This document shows, one piece after another, positions 55,909 through 64,000 of a stretch of DNA of 64,000 bases. Under the pieces are notes generated by a model. That model had not been told where the DNA came from, did no database searches, and saw only the letters and a program-made list of their open reading frames with translations. The first letter of the stretch is position 1. Every line of letters starts with the position of its first letter. Both the position numbers and the translations under genes were made by a program. The stretch is from Natrinema salaciae (GTDB lineage: Archaea; Halobacteriota; Halobacteria; Halobacteriales; Natrialbaceae): assembly GCF_900110865.1 (NCBI RefSeq), contig NZ_FOFD01000004.1:509378-573377 (forward strand). Reading direction: 5' to 3'.

Positions 55909-56319
55909 TCAACGACCGGACTCCGCCGTGTACAGTCCCGGATTTCGCCACCAGAACACCCCCCACGACAGGAGGAAGCCGGCACCCATCGCCACCACGT
56001 CCTGTACGAAACTGGGAATTCCAAACCCGACGATCGCCACGAGCGCGATCGCCGACCCCAGCGCAGCCCCCGTCGCGACGAACAGGACATCGCCGACGAT
56101 TCGCGCCCGCGAGTGGGTCCAGTACTGCTGTCGGTCCTCGTCGTACCAGACGCCGACGTAGATCAGCACCGGTGCCATCGTCGTGATGACCGTGATCGAT
56201 CGGTACGCGTCGGGAAAGACGGCCGGCACCAGAAACAGGTTGAGTATGTTCGCAGTCAGGGCCGCCAGAAACAGGCCGACCAGCAGCCAGCCCCATCGCG
56301 GTAACCGCGTTTTATCCAT
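55909..56319 (-). CDS. Small four-span membrane protein
   Basis: The 136-residue product has hydrophobic segments WGWLLVGLFLAALTANILNL, SITVITTMAPVLIYVGVWY, LFVATGAALGSAIALVAIV and VVAMGAGFLLSWGVFWW. No family is identified. ATG 56319 is chosen over one six codons earlier because it lies at a leaderless distance from the AT-rich patch near 56340-56352. It is convergent with nadE. Confidence 0.68.
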   Translation of the reverse strand: MDKTRLPRWGWLLVGLFLAALTANILNLFLVPAVFPDAYRSITVITTMAPVLIYVGVWYDEDRQQYWTHSRARIVGDVLFVATGAALGSAIALVAIVGFGIPSFVQDVVAMGAGFLLSWGVFWWRNPGLYTAESGR

Positions 56320-56364
56320 ACCGGAGACGGCCTCCACTGGAAAATAATACTGCCGCTTGTTCGG

Positions 56365-56661
56365 TTACTCCGCGCAGCAGGCGTCTTTCTTCGGGGACTC
56401 CTCGACGCCGCCGTTTCCGTCGGCCGCGACCGGTTCCTCGAGTCGATAGAGGCTCTGCCGAGCGTCCGCAAAGTAGATGTCCTCGTCGACGATCCCGATC
56501 TCCTCGAGCCGCTCGAGCGCGTATCGTACCGTCCGGGCCGAGAGCATCGATTCCTCGACGATCTGTTTCTGCGTCAGCGGCCCGTCGTACTCGAGAACCT
56601 TGAAGACGAGTTTCGCGCTCGGTGGCAAGTCTTCGATCTCCTCCCCGTCGGTCTCTGCCAT
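56365..56661 (-). CDS. Winged helix-turn-helix regulator (MarR/TrmB-like)
   Basis: The 98-residue product has a DNA-binding domain (LPPSAKLVFKVLEYDGPLTQ, recognition helix ARTVRYALERLEEIG) and a wing with DARQSLYRLEEP. It ends in a vicinal Cys pair (ACCAE), possibly redox- or metal-sensitive. A TATA-like cttttata on the minus strand (56687-56694) lies 26-33 bases before ATG 56661, fitting a leaderless transcript. Similar small regulators occur in many haloarchaea; the target is unknown. Confidence 0.85.
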   Translation of the reverse strand: MAETDGEEIEDLPPSAKLVFKVLEYDGPLTQKQIVEESMLSARTVRYALERLEEIGIVDEDIYFADARQSLYRLEEPVAADGNGGVEESPKKDACCAE

Positions 56662-57038
56662 ATTACGAATCGAAAGGCCCCAGCAGTATAAAAGTTGAGC
56701 CTTACCCGGAGTATAATCGTGATAGATTGCGAGCTTATACGGTCGGAAAAGTGGTTGCTGGACCTGCAAACGGAGGCGGTTCGAGTGATTCGGCCGACCG
56801 AGGACGACCAGTCGGAACCGACGATAGTCGAGTCGTCGAATCTATTCGGTCACACGAGTTCGAATCGGGGCCGAATTCACGGGCAGCGGACAGGTTCGGG
56901 GAGTACTCCTCCCGGCCGTCCGGTGCCGTCGGCACGCACTCACTGACCCAGTTCGTACCGCTGTCCCTTCCTGGTCGCGAACGGGTATCGGCTGCGAGAA
57001 GGGTTCCGCGCGGCGACCGCACACTCGGGACGACGAGC
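56662..57038. other. Spacer between winged-helix gene and DUF5305 gene
   Basis: Besides the promoter at 56687-56694, no gene can be supported; the short reading frames here are Ser/Thr/Arg-rich and show no domain. Confidence 0.45.
56687..56694 (-). promoter_or_regulatory. TATA box of winged-helix regulator
   Basis: cttttata at leaderless distance from the ATG at 56661. Confidence 0.6.
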
Positions 57039-58223
57039 CTACAGCTGTTCCCAGACCGCTTCGTCGTCCTCGAACCCGTCCGGATCGTCGGGGGACGCGA
57101 ACTCGTCGCTCGGATCGAGTCCGGAGAGCTCGTCGGCCGACAGCTCCCCGTCGCCGTCGATGACGGCCGACTGCTCCTCCAGGTCCATCTCCGGCCAGGC
57201 GGTCTCCTCCCAGAGGCCGCGATCGCTGTAGTAGTAGACGACGCCGTCGTTGACGACCGCGAACAGCCCCCGTTGGTCGTCGTGGACGACGCGCTCGTTG
57301 GTGTCGATCGCGACGTCGACGACGTCCTCGAGCGTATCGAGCGAGACGTGGTAGTCGCCGATCCACATCGGGATCGAGCCCCGCGAGATCCACTCGGCGT
57401 ACCGCTGTTCGTGGACGGCCCGGCGAGCGGCTTCGATGTCGGTGGGCGACCGGCGAGCGACGAGCGCCGCTCCGGCCAGCGAGAGCGTCCCGAGCACCGA
57501 CAGTCCGCCGACGAGCGCCGGACTCCGGGACTCCGTCGTCCGCTCGGTCCCGCTCCGATGGCTGTCCGAGGCCGAATTGGACAGCGAGCCGTCCAGCCAG
57601 TAGGCCTCCTCCGTGATCTCTACCGGCGCCGAACTCGTGAGCGTCCCCTGATGGCGTCCGGTGTCGTACTCGACGCGAAGCACCATCGTGAGCGTGACCG
57701 ACCCGATTCCGCTCACCTCCCGCTCGAGGTGGCGCTGTCGCTGCCGGTAGGATTCCATATCGATCGTCGCCTCCGAGGTCGCGACGCCATTCTCGACCGA
57801 CGGCGTGTCGCGAAGCACCCGGTGGGTCTCGTTCCAGAACGAGGCGTCGTCGCGAGTCGCTTCGAAGCGGAGCAGGAGTTCGTGGCTGACGTTTCCTTCC
57901 TCGATCGGCGTCCCACCGGTTTCGTTTCGCAGCCTCGTCACGGGCGCGACCGTCAGTTCCGGCGAGGCGTTCAGCACGTAGACGGAGCTGTCGGTGAGCC
58001 GCTCGCCCTCGGTCCAGAGCGTCCCGTTTTCGGTGACGAGGGCGCTCGTGTGTGTGTCGGTCGTGACGCGCTCCTCGCCGAACCGAGGCGTGGTCGTCGT
58101 CTCGGGGTTCGCGACGGCCCAGCCGGTCGCGGCGATCGCGAGCACGCCGACGACGACGAGCGCGATCGCGATCGCCCGCCCCTGCTTCGCGAGCAGTAAC
58201 TCGAGACGCGGACTATCGATCAT
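57039..58223 (-). CDS. DUF5305 membrane protein
   Basis: The 394-residue product has an N-terminal membrane helix (AIAIALVVVGVLAIAATGWAV), an extracellular domain of about 215 residues (VLNASPELTVAPVTRLRNET, GSVTLTMVLRVEYDTG), a second helix (GGLSVLGTLSLAGAALVA) and a cytoplasmic part with WIGDYHVSLDTLEDVVDVAI and an acidic end. This matches haloarchaeal DUF5305, often found near SipW-type signal peptidases. ATG 58223 is preferred; 58301 would add a Gly-rich leader. It is the last gene of a four-gene minus-strand cluster with the signal peptidase, CARDB protein and DUF1102 protein. Confidence 0.8.
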   Translation of the reverse strand: MIDSPRLELLLAKQGRAIAIALVVVGVLAIAATGWAVANPETTTTPRFGEERVTTDTHTSALVTENGTLWTEGERLTDSSVYVLNASPELTVAPVTRLRNETGGTPIEEGNVSHELLLRFEATRDDASFWNETHRVLRDTPSVENGVATSEATIDMESYRQRQRHLEREVSGIGSVTLTMVLRVEYDTGRHQGTLTSSAPVEITEEAYWLDGSLSNSASDSHRSGTERTTESRSPALVGGLSVLGTLSLAGAALVARRSPTDIEAARRAVHEQRYAEWISRGSIPMWIGDYHVSLDTLEDVVDVAIDTNERVVHDDQRGLFAVVNDGVVYYYSDRGLWEETAWPEMDLEEQSAVIDGDGELSADELSGLDPSDEFASPDDPDGFEDDEAVWEQL

Positions 58224-58388
58224 CCGGTATCCCCCGAACCCTGCTCCCCCACCCGAACGCACCCGCTGGCCGAACCATTCGTTTCCGAACGAGTCGGTCA
58301 TCGGGACAATTCATGTGCGACTGGACGAAATCGACCACAATAAGGGTAGTGGCCCGATCGATACCGTTCGGGTCGAGACCGGCGACGA

Positions 58389-59570
58389 TTACTCTCGGTT
58401 TCGAAACCAGTTCCGAAGCTTCCGCTCGAGTCGGGTCGAGAACGGGACGTGTGCACCCGCGGACCGAAACCGGATATCCCCGCTGCCGAAGATCGCGAGA
58501 ACGATCGCGACGGCCACACCGACGATGACGCCGTTCACCGCCGCGATGGCGGCGAGCGGGTGGACGCCATGCAGCCAGACCAGGACCGACGGCGGCAACA
58601 CGGCGAGATAGCGATACTCGCCGAGGTGGCGCGTGTAACTGCCCGTCTCCTCGGGTGCCGACAGCGTCACCGTCGTCTCGCCGCGGTCGCGTATCCCGAC
58701 CGTCTGTCGGTCGGGATCGGTCTCAATGCCACCGCTCTCGGGTTCGTGAACGACGACGATGGGGAGGTAGCCGGCGTTATCGACGGTCCGGGTCAGTTCG
58801 GTCGTCGCTCCGGGCGCGACGATCTGGGGGTTGTCGTCGGGCGTTTCCGTGCTGACGAGTTCGTACTCGGATGTCCCCGACGGAACGACCATCGCCGCGG
58901 TCGCGAACGTGACGAATACGAGCAAGACGAGCGCGAGTGCGGTCCAGAACGCGATCACGTTGTCGCGCGACCGCGACCGGGTCACGTCGCGCCGCGCGGG
59001 GCCGAGCCGCTCGACCAGCGTTCCGAACCCGAGCATGGCGACGCCGACCGCGACCAACATGGAGCCGAGGCCGTTCGAGGACGCGGTGGACGTCAACCCG
59101 AACGCCGACGCGATCGTCCCGTACGCTCGCGCTGTGAACTGCTGTACACCCATAATGGCGGTTCCGAGATGAGGAACGGTGACGACCTCGCCGTGTATCT
59201 GCAGGGCTTCGGCGACGATCTGCCCGTCCGTGACGTGGGGCTCGCCGCCGTCCTGATCGGTAAACGGATTCGCGTCGCCTTTCGTCACGTACCCTTCATC
59301 CGTCTCGTCGACCACGCGGTGTGTCGTCAGTCCGCCGCCGTGGAGGTCCCGCGCCTGAAACACGACGACGTCACCCTCCTCGACCGGTCCCGTAACCGCG
59401 CTGGGAATCGCGACGAACCCGTCTCCGGCGTCCATCGTCGGCTCCATACTCCCGGTCGCGACGTACCCAAGCAGAATCGGCTGGCCGAGGAGTTGCCCGA
59501 CGAGCAGGAGGATCACGACCAGGGCAACGACGAGCGCGACACTCCGCTTGACGAGCGCGGTCGCGGTCAT
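58389..59570 (-). CDS. SipW-like signal peptidase I with long C-terminal extension
   Basis: The first ~150 residues are a signal peptidase of the S26B/SipW type: membrane helix (LVVALVVILLLVGQLLG), catalytic Ser41 in GYVATGSMEPTMDAGD, His84 in THRVVDE (Ser-His instead of Ser-Lys), and KGDANPF. About 240 further residues follow: two more helices (DNVIAFWTALALVLLVFVTF and VNGVIVGVAVAIVLAIFG) and between them a beta-rich domain (VAPGATTELTRTVDNAGYLP). Ordinary SipW is about 190 residues. The extension probably positions or binds a special substrate, likely the neighbouring DUF1102 proteins. Confidence 0.9.
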   Translation of the reverse strand: MTATALVKRSVALVVALVVILLLVGQLLGQPILLGYVATGSMEPTMDAGDGFVAIPSAVTGPVEEGDVVVFQARDLHGGGLTTHRVVDETDEGYVTKGDANPFTDQDGGEPHVTDGQIVAEALQIHGEVVTVPHLGTAIMGVQQFTARAYGTIASAFGLTSTASSNGLGSMLVAVGVAMLGFGTLVERLGPARRDVTRSRSRDNVIAFWTALALVLLVFVTFATAAMVVPSGTSEYELVSTETPDDNPQIVAPGATTELTRTVDNAGYLPIVVVHEPESGGIETDPDRQTVGIRDRGETTVTLSAPEETGSYTRHLGEYRYLAVLPPSVLVWLHGVHPLAAIAAVNGVIVGVAVAIVLAIFGSGDIRFRSAGAHVPFSTRLERKLRNWFRNRE

Positions 59571-59701
59571 CGGTCGATTGAAAGGACGATCATGGCTGAC
59601 TGACAGTTCGACTGGGATACGTTTCGTTTGCAGGCGTATAAAGCTCGCGAGGGAACACACCGCGAGTCGGTCGCCCGACCCGACGGGGGCACCACTCCGT
59701 C

Positions 59702-60865
59702 CTATCGAACGAACGCCCACCGGCGGTTCGCGGCCACCGCGAGGAACAACAGTCCCGCCGTCGCCGGCGGCGCGAGCGCCGCCGTCGTCGCCGCCGAGAG
59801 CTCGCGGTTCCGGATCGAGATGCCGGCTCGCTCGTCGACGGTCACCGTCCCTGCAGGGACGCCGCTGACTCCGACCTCGTAGCGGCCCGACTCGTCGAAT
59901 CGACGCTCGACGGTCACCGTCCGCGCGCCGTTCGCCGGAATCGAGACCGCACGGCTGTCGACGACGATGCCGTCGACCGCGAACTCGAGCGTGCGGTCGA
60001 CCCGCGTATCGGTGGGGTTCCGAACGGTCGCACGAACGCGCGCCGCGTCACCAGCGGTGACGGACGGGTCGTCGACGGACGCGTTGACGACGTGAATCGG
60101 CGGTCCGTCGACCGTGACCGGTCGCGTCTCCGCCCCGTCGACCCCGACCTCGTACGTCCCCGGCCAATCCATCGCCCGGACGAAGCGGACCGATTTCGTC
60201 TCGTTCGGCTCGAGCGCGAACGATCGCCGGTCGACGACGGTGCCATCGACGGTCAACCGGGAGGTCACGTTCCCGCTGTCGCGCCCCTCGTTCCGGTACG
60301 TCGCGTTGACCGTGACGGTTTCGCCGGTCGCGAGCGTCGTCGGCGAGACGTCGAGCGACGTGAGGTTGACAGCCGGGGACGGAGGCACCGTCTCGGGCGG
60401 TCCCCCCACGGACGACCCCTCGTCTCGGTAGCGCACGTTCACTGTGAACGTCTCCGTCCCGCTCCGGGCGACGTGCGTGTCGACCGCGACACCGACGCTC
60501 GTGGTCTCGCCGGCTGCGGGCTCGAGCGGGTTCGAGTCGGTGATCGTCGCACTGGGATCGCCGCGCTCGTAGAAGGAGAGCCCGGGAACGTCGTGGTCGA
60601 TCCAGATCCGTTCGACGGCGTCGTCGGTGACGGTGATCGTAAATACGTCGTCCGCGGTCGTCACCGCGCGGTCGTTGAGCGCCTCGAGATCGAGTCTGAT
60701 TTCGCCGTCTTCGACCGTCGCGTACTTTCCGTTGGAACTCGGTGCCGGCTCGAGAACGACGTCCTCGGTTGGCGTATCAGTCTGGATCGTGACTGCTGCC
60801 GTCGGCACTACAAATGCGAGGATGAGTACCGAGAGTAGTAGATACGATATGTTGGGGAGGTGCAT
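59702..60865 (-). CDS. Secreted protein with CARDB-like repeats and C-terminal anchor
   Basis: The 387-residue product has a signal peptide (about 1-24), a first domain (DVVLEPAPSSNGKYATVEDG, then VFTITVTDDAVERIWI) reminiscent of DUF1102, then two or three CARDB-like Ig repeats (NLTSLDVSPTTLATGETVTV, HVVNASVDDPSVTAGD). A C-terminal membrane helix (TAALAPPATAGLLFLAVA) follows. It should be displayed on the cell surface. It lies between the DUF1102 gene and the signal peptidase gene and probably belongs to the same export module. Confidence 0.82.
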   Translation of the reverse strand: MHLPNISYLLLSVLILAFVVPTAAVTIQTDTPTEDVVLEPAPSSNGKYATVEDGEIRLDLEALNDRAVTTADDVFTITVTDDAVERIWIDHDVPGLSFYERGDPSATITDSNPLEPAAGETTSVGVAVDTHVARSGTETFTVNVRYRDEGSSVGGPPETVPPSPAVNLTSLDVSPTTLATGETVTVNATYRNEGRDSGNVTSRLTVDGTVVDRRSFALEPNETKSVRFVRAMDWPGTYEVGVDGAETRPVTVDGPPIHVVNASVDDPSVTAGDAARVRATVRNPTDTRVDRTLEFAVDGIVVDSRAVSIPANGARTVTVERRFDESGRYEVGVSGVPAGTVTVDERAGISIRNRELSAATTAALAPPATAGLLFLAVAANRRWAFVR

Positions 60866-60920
60866 TTGGCGAAGCGACAGCCACGAGCAGTCAATAGGTT
60901 GTGGTGACTCGTTCGGTCAC

Positions 60921-61556
60921 TTACACGGCAGCCAGGATACTGATACTGGTGATATAGCCACTGGCGGTGCTGAGGTCGAAGCTCGTTCCAGGGTCACCGA
61001 CGCCGATAACGAGAGAGATCTCCTGGGTTGGATCCGTCCCGCTCTCTTCAGTGAGAGTAACCGACGATCCGGTCGAGCCGTCCCCGACGATCGAACTACT
61101 GCCGTCGGTGAACGCGTATTCGATCGTGAGGGAGTTTCCGTTGCCGTCGTTGAGGGTGTTTTCGATAACGACGGAATAATCGGTCAGAATGGACGGGCTC
61201 GTCTGAATATTCCCATCAGCCGAGTAAATGCTCAGGTTGATGCTGTTCGATCCGTTGTTTATCGCACGAAAGAGGGGGTTGAACTCCGTCTCCGCATCGA
61301 CGTTGAGCCCCGAGCTCGATCCGAGCGAATCGAACGACAGCTCGAGCGTCCCGTTGCTTATCGTCGATGCTTCCGTGTATGCAGTATTACCGTCAGTGTC
61401 GTCGAGGCTGAGCGCACCAGATCCGTCTCCGGCGACGGAAACGGTCACGTCTCGTGTCGCTTCCACGCTACTAAACGCACCCGTTCCGAGCGCGGCTCCG
61501 CCGCCCGCGACGATCGTTCCCAGTCCGACTAACACATTGCGTCGATTCATTCTCAT
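60921..61556 (-). CDS. DUF1102 secreted protein (candidate fibre subunit)
   Basis: The 211-residue product has an N-terminal signal RRNVLVGLGTIVAGGGAALG followed by TGAFSSVEATRDVTVSVAG. The Gly-rich stretch ending in an Ala-Phe-x-x-Val/Glu segment resembles signal peptides of bacterial TasA/camelysin proteins cut by SipW. The mature part is beta-rich, with many Ser, Thr, Asn and Gly. It heads a cluster with a SipW-like peptidase. ATG 61556 is chosen; ATG 61550 is equally possible. A fibre-forming role is inference from context. Confidence 0.85.
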   Translation of the reverse strand: MRMNRRNVLVGLGTIVAGGGAALGTGAFSSVEATRDVTVSVAGDGSGALSLDDTDGNTAYTEASTISNGTLELSFDSLGSSSGLNVDAETEFNPLFRAINNGSNSINLSIYSADGNIQTSPSILTDYSVVIENTLNDGNGNSLTIEYAFTDGSSSIVGDGSTGSSVTLTEESGTDPTQEISLVIGVGDPGTSFDLSTASGYITSISILAAV

Positions 61557-62004
61557 TGGTATGATCTCCGTTCCACGCCCCGGCACCCATCTACCGCCAG
61601 TGCCAGAACGCAGTTCTTACTCGCTACCACGAACGTCACCCACTTTGTATTGAGTATCCAGAACGGGCGAAAGATCGGCCATACGGCCGTTCAAGGCGTC
61701 CCTGAACGCTCGAGAGCGGTCGTCGAGCGCCCGCGGGTTCCCTGCGGGCCCCCTCGACCCACTCGATGGCTCGGACGATCGCAGCGCGAGCGTGCGTCGA
61801 TCAGGTACGGGCGTCGGACCACAGCTACCCGCCAGTCGGAGCGTGGATGAAGCGACGGCAGGCCGAGGCTGCCACACGGTAGCACGGAATCGCCGTCAGC
61901 AGGTCGCAGAAGCTGCTCAAGAAGCTCTTGAGCGTCCGCCAGTCGTTACAGCAGTCTGAATAATCATACATGTTTTTATGATACGTCTCGAGTGTATACG
62001 GGTA
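61557..62004. other. Divergent spacer between DUF1102 and vWA genes
   Basis: No gene with support. The minus strand from about 61620 to 61880 has an open frame of Arg/Ser-rich, low-information sequence. Close to 61960-61985 the sequence turns AT-rich (tacatgtttttatgatac), giving a TATA-like box about 25-35 bases before the ATG at 62005. Confidence 0.45.
61969..61981 (+). promoter_or_regulatory. TATA-like box of the large surface gene
   Basis: tgtttttatgata lies 24-36 bases before the start at 62005, the expected distance for a leaderless transcript. Confidence 0.55.
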
Positions 62005-64000
62005 ATGGGTGAAAGAAACGGGGGCGATGGGAGTACCGCTCGGACGCAAGACCGAGCAGCGAGCCCCATTGTCGGTATCGTCTTGCTGTTCGGTTTCGTT
62101 ATTGTCGGCGCACTGCTGGTGTTCGTCGCCGGATCGGCGATGTTCGACGCGCTCGAGTCGCAGGCGCACGGGGAACAGAGCGAACAGACGCTGAAACAGT
62201 TCGACAAGGACCTCACGACGGCCGGGATACAAAACGACACCTCGGGATCCGTCTATTTCGACGAACAGACGGAGAACAAGATCGTGAGCGATGGGGAGCT
62301 CAGGGTGACGGTCTCGGACGGGTACGTGAGTAACACGAGTCGGCCGATCGAGTTACGCACTCTCGTGACGACGGACGGGGGCGGAAACGAGTTTGCGTAC
62401 CAGGCCGGCGGCATCTGGCGGGTGAACGACGATCGAGCGACGGCCGTCTCGGACCCGGATCTCCGGTACTACACGGAGAGCGTCAACGACGAACAGGTGG
62501 GACGGGTCGACATTTCACCGGTCACGGTCGACGGGACCGTCGGTACCGGCGAGCACGCGATCCAACAGGCCAGTTCGGAGACGTTCCACTCGTTCGGAAA
62601 AGACATCGAGTACGTGAACTACGTGACCGTCGAGGTTTCCGACACGGCCTACCATCACGGCTGGTACGACTTCCTGAAAGACGAGTTCAATGCGACCGAC
62701 GAGAGCGAGGTTTCGGCGGACTGCACCAGCCCTGGGAACGTCGACGAGAACGTCATCTGTCACGACGAAGCGGGAGAGACGGTTACGGTCGTCGCGACCG
62801 TCGACGGGCAGACGCCGCTCGCGAACCTCGTGGACATCGAGCCGACGGTGTACGGCGGCCTGTATCTCGAGGGGACGTCGGACAGCCTCGACTCGACACT
62901 CGAGGTGAACGGATACGACGATAACGTGATCGGAACCAACGAGACCGAGGACCTCTTCCTCGCGAATTACAACACGTACAAGCTCGAGAACAACGCAGAG
63001 GTAACCGGGATACCGGTCGTCAACGGCGAACTCGGTTCCAGGGGGAATCCGGATATTTCCGCGATCGGATACGGTCTCACCGTCAACCCGGTGCACAACA
63101 GGGGACCGTTCGACGCGAACAACAGCGCGTACTGGTTAGGTGCGAGTGTAAACGACAGGGATGCACTCGCGACCGAGTTGTCCAGTTCGTACAGCGATAT
63201 CGCCGACATCAACGGCGAGATCGACGACGTCCGGACGAACTATCTCGACGGGAATCCGACGGCCAGCGGGACCGTCACCGCGGGGATGTACGACGGAGCC
63301 GGCTCGATCGGGACTGTCGATTCCTCCGACGGAAACGTTCACATCGGCGTCGACGGAAACCTCAATCTCGCGGGCGTCACCGTGAAAGGGGACAACCAGA
63401 CGAGTATCTACGTCGACGGCAACGTCGAACTCTCGGACGTCGAGATCCAACCCGACGACCGGGCGAACGCCCTCTGGGTGTACGCCTCGAACGACTCGAC
63501 GATCACGATCAACGACGACTTCCAGGGCGTCGTCTACGCGCCGGGTGCCGACATCGAAATCGCCGATGGAACGACGATCGACGGCGCGATCGTCGCCGGA
63601 AACGACGTGGGAATCGGCGACAACGTCGAGATCAACTTCGATCGGTCGCTACGGTCGGACACGCCGCTTTCGCCCGCCGACGAAAACAAGATGTTCGAGT
63701 ACGGGGAGACGAGACCGCCGCTCGACGCGACGTTCGTGCTCGACCGGTCCGGGTCGATGGGGCCGCACAAGTCCGTAATCGACAGGGAACGGATAGAGGG
63801 CGACGACTGGGAACCGATTCCCGTCGACCAGCCCTTCCGGAACGAGAATTACGGTCTCGATATCGAAGTTCGAAACACCACCACCGGGGACGTCAAACGC
63901 CTCGGATCCAACGACTACGCCGACCCCGATAACTGGCAGGAGATCCGCGTCATAGAGCATTGTGGCTGGTACTATTGCTACGATACCACCACCATCGAGG
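62005..64000 (+). CDS. Large pilin-anchored von Willebrand A surface protein (partial, runs past window end)
   Basis: The frame from ATG 62005 stays open to the last base (665 codons) with no stop, so at least 665 residues are encoded. The N-terminus has the archaeal pilin pattern: charged leader then RAASPIVGIVLLFGFVIVGA (about 17-36). An extracellular domain (DUF7289-like) extends to about 400. The middle (about 430-550) is a series of short beta-helix turns (VHIGVDGNLNLAGVTVKGDN, YVDGNVELSDVEIQ) like bactofilin-type polymers. A vWA domain starts near 574 with the metal motif DRSGSMG (about 580-586), and the protein continues. It probably assembles on, or anchors like, type IV pili as an adhesin. 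It is divergent from the DUF1102 cluster. Confidence 0.86.
   Translation, partial: MGERNGGDGSTARTQDRAASPIVGIVLLFGFVIVGALLVFVAGSAMFDALESQAHGEQSEQTLKQFDKDLTTAGIQNDTSGSVYFDEQTENKIVSDGELRVTVSDGYVSNTSRPIELRTLVTTDGGGNEFAYQAGGIWRVNDDRATAVSDPDLRYYTESVNDEQVGRVDISPVTVDGTVGTGEHAIQQASSETFHSFGKDIEYVNYVTVEVSDTAYHHGWYDFLKDEFNATDESEVSADCTSPGNVDENVICHDEAGETVTVVATVDGQTPLANLVDIEPTVYGGLYLEGTSDSLDSTLEVNGYDDNVIGTNETEDLFLANYNTYKLENNAEVTGIPVVNGELGSRGNPDISAIGYGLTVNPVHNRGPFDANNSAYWLGASVNDRDALATELSSSYSDIADINGEIDDVRTNYLDGNPTASGTVTAGMYDGAGSIGTVDSSDGNVHIGVDGNLNLAGVTVKGDNQTSIYVDGNVELSDVEIQPDDRANALWVYASNDSTITINDDFQGVVYAPGADIEIADGTTIDGAIVAGNDVGIGDNVEINFDRSLRSDTPLSPADENKMFEYGETRPPLDATFVLDRSGSMGPHKSVIDRERIEGDDWEPIPVDQPFRNENYGLDIEVRNTTTGDVKRLGSNDYADPDNWQEIRVIEHCGWYYCYDTTTIE

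Noticed and set aside
56695-56946. Small plus-strand protein upstream of the DUF5305 gene
   Set aside because: No start signal or domain, and a Ser/Thr/Arg-rich tail typical of chance frames.
61617-62240. Minus-strand reading frames between DUF1102 and vWA genes
   Set aside because: Arg/Ser-rich or Thr/Ser-rich sequence without domain; one of them runs over the real vWA gene start and its promoter.

Overview
The window is chromosomal DNA of an extremely halophilic archaeon (class Halobacteria, most likely Natrialbaceae-like). The evidence is high GC, strongly acidic proteins, Tat lipoproteins, an archaeal A-type ATP synthase, proteasome-activating nucleotidase, halobacterial opsins, and transcripts that look leaderless (TATA-like boxes about 25-35 bases before start codons). 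No tRNA, rRNA, CRISPR array or intact insertion sequence was recognised.

Layout. 1-4.4 kb: the end of one chemotaxis transducer, then a binding lipoprotein overlapping a second transducer (a Bas/Cos-like sensing pair); the two transducers share an identical 115-base block. 4.7-11 kb: coiled-coil membrane protein, prenyl diphosphate synthase, DUF373 protein, a decayed response-regulator/PAS/kinase, and a radical SAM protein with an unusual CX4CX2C cluster motif. 11.3-15.5 kb: lipoprotein, membrane-anchored winged-helix protein, secreted protein and type IV pilin. 15.7-28.1 kb: methyltransferase and the ATP synthase genes atpH-I-K-E-C-F-A-B, with atpD separated from atpB by an acyl-CoA ligase and two small genes. 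28.1-37 kb: housekeeping genes (pyruvoyl arginine decarboxylase, PAN, PepF, M28 peptidase, TruA, HtpX). 37-40.5 kb: a three-PAS histidine kinase with an overlapping response regulator that has lost its phospho-acceptor region, the pair bracketed by 16-base inverted repeats. 40.5-48.2 kb: M32 carboxypeptidase, M20 deacylase, HemAT-like globin transducer, PIN-ATPase-KH protein. 48.2-50 kb: a lipoprotein gene bracketed by two copies of the 3' end of the PIN-KH gene. 50-54 kb: a complete retinal-protein cassette on the minus strand (bop, hop, crtY, brp/blh). 54-56.7 kb: membrane proteins, nadE and a small winged-helix regulator. 57-64 kb: DUF5305 protein, SipW-like signal peptidase with a long C-terminal extension, CARDB-repeat protein and DUF1102 protein, then a divergent, very large open gene (62005 to beyond the window end) with a pilin-like N-terminus, a beta-solenoid/bactofilin-like middle and a von Willebrand A domain.

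How they work together. Three themes stand out: sensing (three transducers, two broken two-component genes), energy (ATP synthase plus light-driven proton and chloride pumps with the last two steps of retinal synthesis), and the cell surface (pilins, DUF1102/SipW module, vWA protein). The 57-64 kb surface module is the best candidate for a poorly described system: it resembles a TasA/SipW-type fibre export module beside a pilin-anchored adhesin.
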